Shown here in pieces: positions 17,062 through 25,489 of a stretch of DNA of 64,000 bases. Position 1 is the first letter of the stretch, and every line of letters starts with the position of its first letter. Made by a program: the position numbers and the translations under genes. The notes under the pieces are model-generated. The model did no database searches. It saw only the letters and a program-made list of their open reading frames with translations, and was not told the origin of the DNA. The DNA comes from Nocardia jinanensis (GTDB lineage: Bacteria; Actinomycetota; Actinomycetes; Mycobacteriales; Mycobacteriaceae): positions 186,001 through 250,000 of the forward strand of contig NZ_BMMH01000003.1 of the NCBI RefSeq assembly GCF_014645735.1, written 5' to 3'.

Positions 17062-18536
17062 GCGTGCTCAGCGCGCTGGCGAAAGTGACCGCGGCCCGCA
17101 CCGGCCGCGCCGAACCCATCGCCGACCGGCGGCACTACCACCTCGCCGAACGCCCCCTGGTACTCGTGCCGCTCCGGTTGGCCGGTGAGGCGGCGGCGCC
17201 GCTCGCCGTCGCCCTCGGATCGGCGCCGCACGACGCGACGGTGCTGATCGTGGCGCAACCACGCGACCGGGTACTGCGGCTGCGGTTCATCGAACATCTC
17301 GCCGACCGGGTGCTTCCCTATATCTCGTCGTTCTGTGAGAACGCCGAGGAACTGACGGTGAAATCGACCGGTGAGGCCTATCTGCGCTACCTGGACGCAC
17401 CGCAGTTGCTCGTTCCCAATCCCGGTGGAGCCGAATTCCTGCGGCTGCTGGGCCGTTCGGTGCGATTCCATCGCACCGAGGGCGAGAACGCGGTCCCGGA
17501 AACACTTCCGCTGCTGGGTCGCTGGCTCACCTGGTTCGGCGATCGATCCGACTTCCCGGGATCGAACGTCTGCCTGGCGATGACCTCGATGCTCACCACG
17601 CATTGGGCGTCGGGGCAGTCCGCGCTCGAGGACGGCAACCTGGCCGCCCTGCTCGGCTGGATAGATCCCCCCGCCGGGATGACAGGCCCGGAGGCCGCCG
17701 CCCTCGCCGAGGACCCGCTGGCGTACCCGCCCGCGGGACCGGCCACCGATCCCGGTTTCGACAATGAAGAACTGGCACCCCTGATCGCCGCATACGACAG
17801 CGCCGAGCACGAATGGGCGAAGGTCATCGCGGCCGAACGACTCGAACAGGCGTTGCGCGGACAGCTGGAACCGACCTGGCAATTGATGTGGCGGGCCGTG
17901 GAGCTGCTGCGCGGCCTGCCCGAAGGCGCGAGCGTGGAGAAACGGTGGACCGAGGACCGGGGCGCGTTCTCCTGGTTCGCGGCCGATATCCCGGAGGGAT
18001 ATCCGCAGGCCCGGCGCGATTCGGCCGTTTCGGCGACCCGCCGGCTGCTGAAACAGGAACAGGCCCTGGACACCTTCCAGGCGCAGCGCGCCTTCGACGA
18101 CCCCCGAGTGCTGATCGAATACCGGCTCGTCGGTGAAGCGTTCCAGGGAACGATCAGCGCGTGCGAGCCGGAGCGCCGGGCGAAGCCGAAATCGCGCGAG
18201 GTCCCGCGGCCGTATCTCTGGGTGCACACCGCCGACCCGTTCCGGGCCCGGATCGGCGAGACCCTGATCCGGATCGATCGGCCCGCACAGAAGGCCGAGG
18301 TCGTCGCGGTGGACGCTGATGTGATCCAGCTGGAACTCATCAGCGGTATGGGGCAGGGCAAGAACCCCGCCGTGGGCAGTGTGCCCGAAGAAGGTGACGC
18401 GATCGGCTTCGCCCGCTTCTCCCCCGGCGGTTTCGGTGGTCCGCCCGCCAAACTCCCGCCCCGCGAAGAGACCCCGTGGACCCACGGCGGTCCCCCTCCC
18501 GAACCCACATCCGAACTCACGGAGGAATGGTCGTGA
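17058..18536 (+). CDS. Unknown protein, third gene of the nuclease-helicase operon
   Basis: This 492-residue protein has no family I can name. The middle is helical and rich in Trp/Glu (EPTWQLMWRAVELLRG). The C-terminal 110 residues look like a small beta-barrel domain (ARIGETLIRIDRPAQKAEVVAV), such as an OB-type or helicase 1B-like nucleic-acid contact. The tail is Pro/Gly-rich. ATGA and GTGA overlaps join it to the nuclease before and the helicase after. That implies equal expression and probably a shared complex. Confidence 0.75.
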   Translation: MSVLSALAKVTAARTGRAEPIADRRHYHLAERPLVLVPLRLAGEAAAPLAVALGSAPHDATVLIVAQPRDRVLRLRFIEHLADRVLPYISSFCENAEELTVKSTGEAYLRYLDAPQLLVPNPGGAEFLRLLGRSVRFHRTEGENAVPETLPLLGRWLTWFGDRSDFPGSNVCLAMTSMLTTHWASGQSALEDGNLAALLGWIDPPAGMTGPEAAALAEDPLAYPPAGPATDPGFDNEELAPLIAAYDSAEHEWAKVIAAERLEQALRGQLEPTWQLMWRAVELLRGLPEGASVEKRWTEDRGAFSWFAADIPEGYPQARRDSAVSATRRLLKQEQALDTFQAQRAFDDPRVLIEYRLVGEAFQGTISACEPERRAKPKSREVPRPYLWVHTADPFRARIGETLIRIDRPAQKAEVVAVDADVIQLELISGMGQGKNPAVGSVPEEGDAIGFARFSPGGFGGPPAKLPPREETPWTHGGPPPEPTSELTEEWS

Positions 18537-19843
18537 ACACCGCGGACGAGGTGGTCGGCCGGATCCTCGCCGACCTCGACAACACCGCCCACCGTGCCCT
18601 GGTAGTGGATTCACCACCCGGTGCCGGTAAATCCACCCTGGTGGTGCGCGCCGCCCGCCGCCTCGCCGCCGCCGACGACGAACAGCGGATGATCGTCGCG
18701 CAGACCAACGAACAGGTCGACGACCTCATCGATCGGCTGGCCACCGCCGACCCCGGCCTGCTGATCGGCCGGCTCTCCGCCGGCGACTACCGCCGCAGCG
18801 CCCGGATCGATCGCGACAACGTCGAGGTCGCCAACCGCCCCGCCGATCTGGAGAAATGCGCGATCGTGATCGGCACGGCCGCGAAATGGGCGACCCTCGA
18901 TGAGGGCCGCTGGTCCTACGCGATCGTCGACGAGGCCTATCAGATGCGCTCGGATATGTTGCTGCGCATCGCGAACCGTTTCGAACGCGGCCTCTTCGTG
19001 GGCGACCCCGGCCAGCTGGACCCGTTCGCCACCGTCGACGGTGACCGCTGGGCCGGCCTGTCGTGGAATCCGACCATGAGCGCGGTGGCGGTGATGCTCA
19101 ATCACAATGCCGGTATCCCGGTGCACACCCTGCCGGTGTCGTGGCGGCTGCCACCGTCGGCGGCCTCGGTGGTCTCCTCCGCCTTCTACCCGTTCGCGCC
19201 CTTCGACGCCGGTACCCGCCCCGAGCAGCGCCGGCTCGAGTTCACCACACGTGGTATCCGAGGTCCGGTGGACGATGTACTCGACGAAGCCGCCACGCAC
19301 GGCTGGGCGTACTACGAACTACCCGCCCGCCATACGCTGCGCACCGACGGGGAGGCGGTCGCCGCCATCGCCGACCTCGCCTGCCGGCTGCTGGAACGTG
19401 GCGGCGTCGCGCATTCCGAACACGGCACCCGTGCAGTCGACGCCACCCGTATCGCGGTCGGCACCGCACATCGCGACCAGGCCCAGGCCGTTCGCGACGC
19501 ACTGGCGGGAACGGTCGCGCAGGCCGTCACCGTCGATACCGCCAACCGGCTCCAGGGCCGCGAATACGATGTCACCGTCATCCTGCACCCGCTGTCCGGG
19601 CGGCGCGACGCGGGCGCGTTCCACCTCGAGGCCGGGCGATTGTGCGTGCTGGCGTCCCGGCACCGGCACGCCTGTATCGTCGTGGGCCGCGCCGGAATCG
19701 GCGAACTCCTCGACGCTCATCCCTCGGCCGAACCGGTCTACCTCGGGGTTCCGGTCAAATTCCCGGACGGCTGGGAAGCCAACCAGGCGGTCCTGGGCAG
19801 GCTGGCCGAACACCGCGTCAACGCGCCGGTCCGCGCCCGCTGA
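18533..19843 (+). CDS. Superfamily 1 (UPF1/Dna2-like) helicase
   Basis: This 436-residue ATPase has Walker A PPGAGKST (K33), Walker B AIVDEA (D133, E134), motif III VGDPGQLDP, motif IV VSWRLPPS, motif V VDTANRLQGREYDV and motif VI LASRHRHACIVVG. It is a complete SF1 core with little extra. GTG 18533 is preferred over ATG 18527: GGAGGA is directly against the ATG but 6 bp from the GTG, which also overlaps the upstream stop (GTGA). With the RecB-like nuclease it forms a likely DNA-processing or defence machine. Confidence 0.85.
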   Translation: MNTADEVVGRILADLDNTAHRALVVDSPPGAGKSTLVVRAARRLAAADDEQRMIVAQTNEQVDDLIDRLATADPGLLIGRLSAGDYRRSARIDRDNVEVANRPADLEKCAIVIGTAAKWATLDEGRWSYAIVDEAYQMRSDMLLRIANRFERGLFVGDPGQLDPFATVDGDRWAGLSWNPTMSAVAVMLNHNAGIPVHTLPVSWRLPPSAASVVSSAFYPFAPFDAGTRPEQRRLEFTTRGIRGPVDDVLDEAATHGWAYYELPARHTLRTDGEAVAAIADLACRLLERGGVAHSEHGTRAVDATRIAVGTAHRDQAQAVRDALAGTVAQAVTVDTANRLQGREYDVTVILHPLSGRRDAGAFHLEAGRLCVLASRHRHACIVVGRAGIGELLDAHPSAEPVYLGVPVKFPDGWEANQAVLGRLAEHRVNAPVRAR

Positions 19844-19926
19844 ACCGGCGGGCGGGTCACCGGAGCAGCCACCCGGAGACCTCGCCGGGCGGCGATACGT
19901 GCCGGACCACAGCTCGCCGCCCGGTG

Positions 19927-20253
19927 TCAGCCGGCTTCGTCGATATCCAGCCCCCAGTAGACCTCGGTCCCCGGCCCGGTCGGGTTCCCTCGCTCTCGCC
20001 GAACCGGTGTGGCCATCGAATCCGGTGTCGCGTAGTGATCGCGGCTCGCCGGCTGCTCGGAATCCACCACGCGTTGAAACGCGCTGTCCACCGCGGCATC
20101 ATCCCGCACGACCTGAACGGAGTCGCCGAACACCGTGCCACACCCGGTGCCACCCGCCAGAATCAATGCCGATACTCCGACGGCCACGAATGCCCGCGGC
20201 CCTCGCCCACGCGACGCAATCACTTCCACCAGGCCCTCCGCTGGAATTCTCAT
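19927..20253 (-). CDS. Small lipoprotein
   Basis: This is a 108-residue protein. A basic start and hydrophobic stretch end in the lipobox LAGGTGC, so the Cys at about 38 would be lipid-modified at the outer membrane face. The mature part (VVRDDAAVDSAFQRVVDSEQ) is not recognised. Its ATG overlaps the stop of the WXG-DUF6973 gene (ATGA). It is probably a dedicated partner, perhaps an immunity or anchoring factor. Confidence 0.75.
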   Translation of the reverse strand: MRIPAEGLVEVIASRGRGPRAFVAVGVSALILAGGTGCGTVFGDSVQVVRDDAAVDSAFQRVVDSEQPASRDHYATPDSMATPVRRERGNPTGPGTEVYWGLDIDEAG

Positions 20254-21157
20254 TTCGGTGATGGCTTGTCATCGGGCAACGGCGACCCCGGAAGGAATCT
20301 CGGGTTCTCGTTGAATACATCCGAATCCACTGTGTCGCCGACCTTTACGTCGTCGGAGAAGCTCAGCTCGTGGCCTTGGTCGATGACCACGGTATCGCCG
20401 CGCGCCACAGCGTCTTTCACCAGCTGCTGAAGTTCCTCGGGGTCGGCATCGGGATTCTGCAACGCGATGGTGCGGCCGATCTCGTTGTTGTGCAGATCCA
20501 TTGCCTCACGGACCGCCGCGTTATCGGGCCGGCCTTCATGCTTGGACCCGTACTCTGTCGGCCAGTCCGCACCGAACTCCTGGGTCAGCAACGCGTTCCA
20601 GTAGGCGTGCCGGAACGCGTCGGTGTGATCGTCCTGTTCCGTATCGCCCTCGTAGACCCCGAGCGCGATGTCCTCCGCCTCGGTCATGATCCGGTAGAAC
20701 CGGATCTTGTCCCCGATGCTGAGGTCGTCCAGCATCGCGGCCTCGGCCAGCTCATGGTCCCGAGCTCGGCCTGCACCCACGCCGGCAATTCCTTGGTGTA
20801 ACCGACATCGCCCTGCTCCCCGACCACGAACTGTTCCTGTTCGGCGGTGGCGATCGCGTTCACCGCGGTGGTCTTGGCCGCCAGCAGTGACGGCCCGGCC
20901 TGGGTGACGATCGTGCCCGCCTGTTCCAGCGCGGTCACCACGGAGGACAGTGACGTTCTGGTCTCCTCGCCCTTCACCCGCATGGCGTCGGCGGCGTCTC
21001 CGCGCCAGAATCCCGGCGAATCCGCGAGTTGCTGTGATACCGCGCCGTGCTCGGTGAGCGTGGTGTGCGCGGCCCGCGTCCATTCCTGGCCCTGTTGGCC
21101 CAGCGAAGCGGTATCCCACTGCCTGATCTGCGTTTTGGCAGGCGGGACCGAACTCAT
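20250..21157 (-). pseudogene. WXG-type/DUF6973 secreted protein, apparent -1 frameshift
   Basis: From ATG 21157 a WXG100-like N-terminal module reads well (SPGFWRGDAADAMRVKGEE) to KELPAWVQAEL near 20760. The frame then runs into MSWPRPRCW and stops at 20684. In the next frame a coherent sequence continues (RDHELAEAAMLDDLSIGD) into a DUF6973-like domain (DAFRHAYWNALLTQEFG, HEGRPDNAAVREAMDLHNN). One missing base at about 20755-20762 would join them. Alternatively the C-terminal part could start at ATG 20735 as a separate 161-residue protein. The architecture fits an ESX-secreted effector. Confidence 0.65.
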
Positions 21158-21303
21158 CGCGGCGGCTCGGCGGCGCCGGCGATATGCGCGGTGTTCTGTC
21201 CCTCGGTCTGGAGGAACGCCGTGATATCGGCCCTGGCCCCATCGCTGATCTCCTGGACCCTGCTGCCGGCACCGCGGGTGGCGGCACGGGCCCGGACTCG
21301 AAT
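21154..21303 (-). other. Coding-like remnant without a normal start codon
   Basis: In the third minus-strand frame the sequence reads like a small ESX-associated protein (GSRVQEISDGARADITAF, then LQTEGQNTAHIAGAAEPPR). Its TGA overlaps the ATG at 21157, the usual coupling arrangement. No ATG, GTG, TTG or CTG lies between its upstream stop (21327) and this text. It is either decayed, frameshifted upstream, or starts at a rare codon such as ATT 21303. Confidence 0.35.
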
Positions 21304-21305
21304 CC

Positions 21306-21608
21306 GTGCGGATCGATCCCTCCGTCACCCCTTACGGCGAAGCGCTCGGCGAACTCATCACACAGCTCGCCCGTGAGGCGCTCGAGCAGGCACGCGACAA
21401 TGTGCGCGTACATCCGGACACGCTCATCGGGGACCCCCGTATCACCGCGGTGGCCGAATCCTGCGGCGACGCCGTCGAAAAGCCCCGTCCGGCACCACCC
21501 CCCGTGACCCCCGGCCCGGCGCGTTACGTCGATCCGGACGACGCACTGTCCGAGGAAGAACTGATCGAACTGAACCAGCGCCGAAATCAGGGGTTCTTCC
21601 GCACCTGA
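21306..21608 (+). CDS. Hypothetical protein (100 aa)
   Basis: Starting at GTG 21306, the product has a helical N-terminal half (GEALGELITQLAREALEQAR). A Pro-rich linker (KPRPAPPPVTPGP) and an acidic end (DDALSEEELIELNQRRNQ) follow. It has no recognised domain. Third-position GC supports this frame over the antisense one. It is divergent from the WXG-DUF6973 gene and precedes the S8 peptidase by 107 bp, possibly as a small partner. Confidence 0.6.
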   Translation: MRIDPSVTPYGEALGELITQLAREALEQARDNVRVHPDTLIGDPRITAVAESCGDAVEKPRPAPPPVTPGPARYVDPDDALSEEELIELNQRRNQGFFRT

Positions 21609-21715
21609 CAACCGGGTGCGCGCAGTGGTCCCGCCGCTCGCCGCACCTGCGTCCTGCCCGGCACCCGCGGGCGCGATGGTTTGCCGTCGATCGATCGCGG
21701 GGGCAGTATTGCCGG

Positions 21716-23032
21716 ATGCGAGTCGTGATCGAGCTCCGCCCGTCCCCCGAACTGATCTCCGCCGCAGCCGATTCCGTGGCCGGTATCTCCGCGAGCGCCA
21801 TCACCGGCGAGGTTCCCGGTTTCAGTGTCGACCCCGGCTACGCACCGGTGGCTATCCCATCAGGTGTTCCGGAGGTGGCCGATACATCGCGTGGAGACAA
21901 CGGCTCGCATCTGGTGCGCGGCGAGATCCCCGACGGTGATCCGGCGGCGCGTGCCGCGGTGGCGGGCACCCCGGGGGTCGTCGGCATCTTCGCGGACCCG
22001 GTGATCGAACCGGTGCTCACCTGCGGTGACACCGGGCCGGTCGGCACCTGGAAGGAGATCGCCGGTCTGCTGGGCCGCGACGAACTCACCGCTGCCGGGC
22101 TCACCGGCGAGGGGGTGGCCGTGGCGGTCCTGGACACCGGGATCAATGCGGCGGCGGTGCAGCGGGTCAGCGGTGCCACGATCGCCATCGACGCATCGCG
22201 GAGCTGGAATCCCGCGGGAGTCACCGGCAAGGCAGGCGAGTTCCCGGTCGACCACGGCACCATGTGCGCCTTCGACGCGCTCATCGCGGCACCACGGGCC
22301 ACTTTCCTCGACATACCGCTGCTACAGAGCACCCGGTCCGGTGGGAGCCGGATGGACGGCCTGCTCTCCGACGCCCTGGCCGCGTTCGCCCACCTGCGCA
22401 CCGTGCTCACCGCACAACCGGAGGACCGGCGCTCCCTGGTGATCAGCAACAGCTGGGGCTCGTTCGCCCCGCAGTGGGATTTCCCGGTCGGCGACCCGGG
22501 CAACTACTCCGACAACCCGGATCACCCGTTCAATATCATCGTCGCCTCCCTCGACGCGGCGGGCGCCGATATCCTGTTCGCCGCCGGAAACTGCGGTCGC
22601 GACTGCCCCGACGGACGCTGCACATATCCCGATCGTCCGATCACCGGCGCCAATTCGCATCCGGCCGTCCTGTCGGTCGGCGGCGTCGACACCGGCAGGC
22701 AACGGATCGGATACTCGTCGCAAGGTCCCGGCCGGCTCTCCGATCAGAAGCCCGATCTCTGCTCGTACTCCCATTTCCTGGGGTCCACGGCCTTCGGCGC
22801 CGGGGTTCCCGATACCGGCACCTCGACCGCCTGCCCCGTCCTCGCCGGGGTGGTCGCGGCCTTCCGGACCCGGTGGTCCGCGACCGAGGTACCGCCGGCC
22901 CGACTGCGGGAACTGCTGCGCAGCACCGCGGCCGACCGGGCCGGCACCGGGTTCGACTACGACTACGGGTACGGCATCGCCGAGCCCCGGGCCCTGCTCG
23001 CGGAGCTGCGGAAGGTCGCGGCGCGGGCGTAA
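21716..23032 (+). CDS. Subtilisin-like (S8) serine peptidase without signal peptide
   Basis: This 438-residue protein has the complete subtilase triad: D140 in VAVLDTGIN, H180 in DHGTMCA and S370 in GTSTACP, with N292 in the oxyanion AAGNCG. The first 100 residues look like a built-in inhibitor or pro-domain (RGEIPDGDPAARAAVAGTPG, VVGIFADPV). The N-terminus has no signal peptide or TM segment, unlike secreted mycosins. It should therefore work in the cytoplasm or be exported by another route. A small gene follows after 9 bp. Confidence 0.87.
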   Translation: MRVVIELRPSPELISAAADSVAGISASAITGEVPGFSVDPGYAPVAIPSGVPEVADTSRGDNGSHLVRGEIPDGDPAARAAVAGTPGVVGIFADPVIEPVLTCGDTGPVGTWKEIAGLLGRDELTAAGLTGEGVAVAVLDTGINAAAVQRVSGATIAIDASRSWNPAGVTGKAGEFPVDHGTMCAFDALIAAPRATFLDIPLLQSTRSGGSRMDGLLSDALAAFAHLRTVLTAQPEDRRSLVISNSWGSFAPQWDFPVGDPGNYSDNPDHPFNIIVASLDAAGADILFAAGNCGRDCPDGRCTYPDRPITGANSHPAVLSVGGVDTGRQRIGYSSQGPGRLSDQKPDLCSYSHFLGSTAFGAGVPDTGTSTACPVLAGVVAAFRTRWSATEVPPARLRELLRSTAADRAGTGFDYDYGYGIAEPRALLAELRKVAARA

Positions 23033-23041
23033 CCTGGGGAA

Positions 23042-23299
23042 ATGCCACTGCTGACCGTCACACTTCGCCCGGGATCGGTGCTGGCCGACGCACTGCGGGA
23101 GCTGGGTCTGACCGAGGCCGAGGTCGACGGCGACTACGGCCTGGTCGCCCTCGACCCCGACACCGGCCGGTTCGCACTCCGGGTGGCGGCGGGCGCGGCC
23201 GCCCGGCTGGCCACCGATACCGCGGCCACGGTGTTCGCGGACCCACCCGTCCGGCCACTGGGCCCCGAATCCATGGGGCGCGACGAATCCGGCCGCTGA
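23042..23299 (+). CDS. Small companion protein of the S8 peptidase
   Basis: This 85-residue protein has a regular beta/alpha pattern (LTVTLRPGSVLADALRELGL, then DYGLVALDPDTGRFALRV). It ends in a short polar tail. It begins 9 bp after the peptidase stop, so it is co-translated. Size and pairing suggest an inhibitor, chaperone or adaptor for the peptidase. No family was recognised. Confidence 0.65.
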   Translation: MPLLTVTLRPGSVLADALRELGLTEAEVDGDYGLVALDPDTGRFALRVAAGAAARLATDTAATVFADPPVRPLGPESMGRDESGR

Positions 23300-23387
23300 C
23301 CGAAAACCCCTCCTCCCTGGGTGATTCCACCCTCATCCGTGGTTATGGGGTGCTGTGATCGGGCACAGGATGTGGTATCCGTAGCTC

Positions 23388-25301
23388 GTGGAAGGTGTGG
23401 AAGGTACAGAGTTCGGTCGTTACCGACTGCTCGATCCACTGGGGGCGGGCGCGATGGGGGAAGTACACCGCGCCTACGACACCGGTACCGAGCGCATGGT
23501 GGCGGTGAAAGTGCTGTCGAAGGAATTCGCGCAGGACAAAACCTATCGCCGGCGATTCCAGCGGGAAGCCCAGCTGGTGGCCCGGCTGCACGAGCCGCAT
23601 ATCGTGCCGATCCACGATTTCGGCGAGATCGACGGCCGACTGTTCCTGGAAATGCGTCTGGTGGAGGCCCCCAACCTGGCGACCCTGCTCGCGGACCAGG
23701 GCCCGCTCGACACCGCCGAAGCCGTCGCCGTGATCACCCAGATCGCCGCGGCCCTCGACGCCGCGCACACCAGCGGGGTGGTGCACCGGGATGTCAAACC
23801 CTCGAACATCCTGGTCACCCCGGACGGTTTCGCCTACCTGATCGATTTCGGGATCGCCCGTAGCGGCCAGGACACCACACTCACCCGCGCGGGCACGATG
23901 ATCGGCACGCTGGCCTATATGGCGCCGGAACGGCTCACCCTGGACCAAATCGACGCGCGGTCGGATGTGTACTCCCTGGCCTGCGTACTCTACGAATGTC
24001 TGGCCGGCACGAAACCGTACCGCGGCGACAGCGTGGAACGGCAGATCGCGGCACACCTGACCGACCGGCCGCCGCTGCCCTCGGCCGCCGGTGTCCCGCC
24101 CGCTTTCGACGCGGTGATCGCTCAGGGGATGGCGAAGGACCCGGACGAACGCTACAGGTCCGCGGGGGAACTCGCGGCCGCCGCGAAGCAGGCGTTACTG
24201 CCGGCCGCCGCCCCCGCGGCCGCCACCCCTCCAGACACTGCCATCCGCGCGGCTGTGGGCCCCGCAACCGACACCCCGACGGCAGTTCCCCCGGCGGCCA
24301 CCGTCACTCCAGCGACCGCCACCCCAGCGGCAGTCACCCCAGCGACCGCCACCCCGGCAGCAGTCACCCCACGAACAGACACTCCACCCGACGACCGCCC
24401 CCTGGCTCTCACCCCTCCGACAGGCACCCCATCCGGCGACACCCCGCGACCGCTCATCCCGCCCGCCGTCACCGTGCCCGCGACACCGCCTGTTCTCCGT
24501 GGTAAAAGGACCGCGGCCGCGGTGGCCGCACTGCTGATCGCCGTGGTGAGTGTCTCGGCACTGGCTCTGACCCGGGAGGGGGCCGTGGTCACCGACGCAC
24601 CGGAAACCACAGCACCACCGGCGGTATCGGTCACGGTGGCGCCGGGCGCACCGGCGGCGGATACCTCACCTGCTCCCGGACCGCGACTCCCCGAGGAGCA
24701 GCACGCGCCGTCGGTCACCCATCCGGCTCCGGCGGTTCCGTCGGCGCCCCCGGCAGTACCGGGGAGCGCGGTCGCGGAGAACGTACCCACCCCACCCGCG
24801 GGCGATCCGGTGGATCAGCCCCGGCCCGCACCCGAACTGCCCTTGCCGACCACCAGCGTCGCCGCCCCGTCGACCTCCACCACCACCCCGACCACCACCG
24901 AAACCACTCCCACCACGACCACCGATCCCGGGACCACCACGCCGTCCACCACCCCGTCCGGCGGCACCGCCACGACGACCCCGCCGGAAACCACCGGGAC
25001 CGGCGAGCAGACCGGTTCCGTCGCGGGCAGCGCGACCACCGAGAAGGCCGACGGCCAGGGCGGTGCCATCGCCACGCCCTCGGCGCATATCCCCTCCTCG
25101 GACCCGATAGCCTCCTCCGCACCGGGTTCGCCCGCCGGTCCGGTCTCCACCTCCGCCACGGCGCCCACCCACAAGCCGACCTCCTCCTCGGTACCGGCTC
25201 CCGCCCACGCGCCGACCGCTTCCTCGGTACCGGCTTCTCCCCCCGCCTCCACACCGTCCGCGGCGGCGCCCACCTCCGGCCCGGCCGGCATCGGCCGCTG
25301 A
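23388..25301 (+). CDS. PknB-type Ser/Thr protein kinase with TM segment and Pro/Thr-rich tail
   Basis: This is a 637-residue kinase. Its N-terminal catalytic domain has GAGAMGEV, the ATP lysine K41, HRD with D135 and DFG with D153. A low-complexity Ala/Pro/Thr linker (about 280-370) with short repeats leads to one TM segment (about 377-395). An extracellular tail of about 240 residues follows, rich in Thr, Pro and Ser, with no PASTA domain. The GTG start (23388) gives the kinase core about 10 residues in. The tail may contact the cell wall. The gene follows the peptidase pair on the same strand. Confidence 0.9.
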   Translation: MEGVEGTEFGRYRLLDPLGAGAMGEVHRAYDTGTERMVAVKVLSKEFAQDKTYRRRFQREAQLVARLHEPHIVPIHDFGEIDGRLFLEMRLVEAPNLATLLADQGPLDTAEAVAVITQIAAALDAAHTSGVVHRDVKPSNILVTPDGFAYLIDFGIARSGQDTTLTRAGTMIGTLAYMAPERLTLDQIDARSDVYSLACVLYECLAGTKPYRGDSVERQIAAHLTDRPPLPSAAGVPPAFDAVIAQGMAKDPDERYRSAGELAAAAKQALLPAAAPAAATPPDTAIRAAVGPATDTPTAVPPAATVTPATATPAAVTPATATPAAVTPRTDTPPDDRPLALTPPTGTPSGDTPRPLIPPAVTVPATPPVLRGKRTAAAVAALLIAVVSVSALALTREGAVVTDAPETTAPPAVSVTVAPGAPAADTSPAPGPRLPEEQHAPSVTHPAPAVPSAPPAVPGSAVAENVPTPPAGDPVDQPRPAPELPLPTTSVAAPSTSTTTPTTTETTPTTTTDPGTTTPSTTPSGGTATTTPPETTGTGEQTGSVAGSATTEKADGQGGAIATPSAHIPSSDPIASSAPGSPAGPVSTSATAPTHKPTSSSVPAPAHAPTASSVPASPPASTPSAAAPTSGPAGIGR

Positions 25302-25489
25302 TCCAATTCGCCACAGCGCCGCACAAAACCGGCCGACGCCCGCGCGAGCAGACGGCAACAGCGCGGTCGCGATCCGCTCCGCCGCTTCACCGTGTCGGCG
25401 GAACGGATCGCCCGGCAGCCGCCGTACGGACCACAGACGCGGGCGGCGATAATCGTGCCGGGCAGCGAGGCTCGATACCGGAGGTGGTG

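Noticed and set aside
16473..18617. Long open frame (714 codons) on the minus strand
   Set aside because: It is the antisense of the nuclease-helicase operon genes; no RBS, Arg/Gly-rich shadow composition, and it conflicts with clear motifs on the plus strand.
21157..21611. N-terminal extension of the DUF6973 frame on the minus strand
   Set aside because: This part is antisense to the 100-aa plus-strand gene and reads as shadow sequence; the WXG module is in a different frame.
24290..24400. Ala/Thr/Pro micro-repeats as a possible regulatory repeat
   Set aside because: They are in frame inside the kinase linker and simply encode low-complexity protein.
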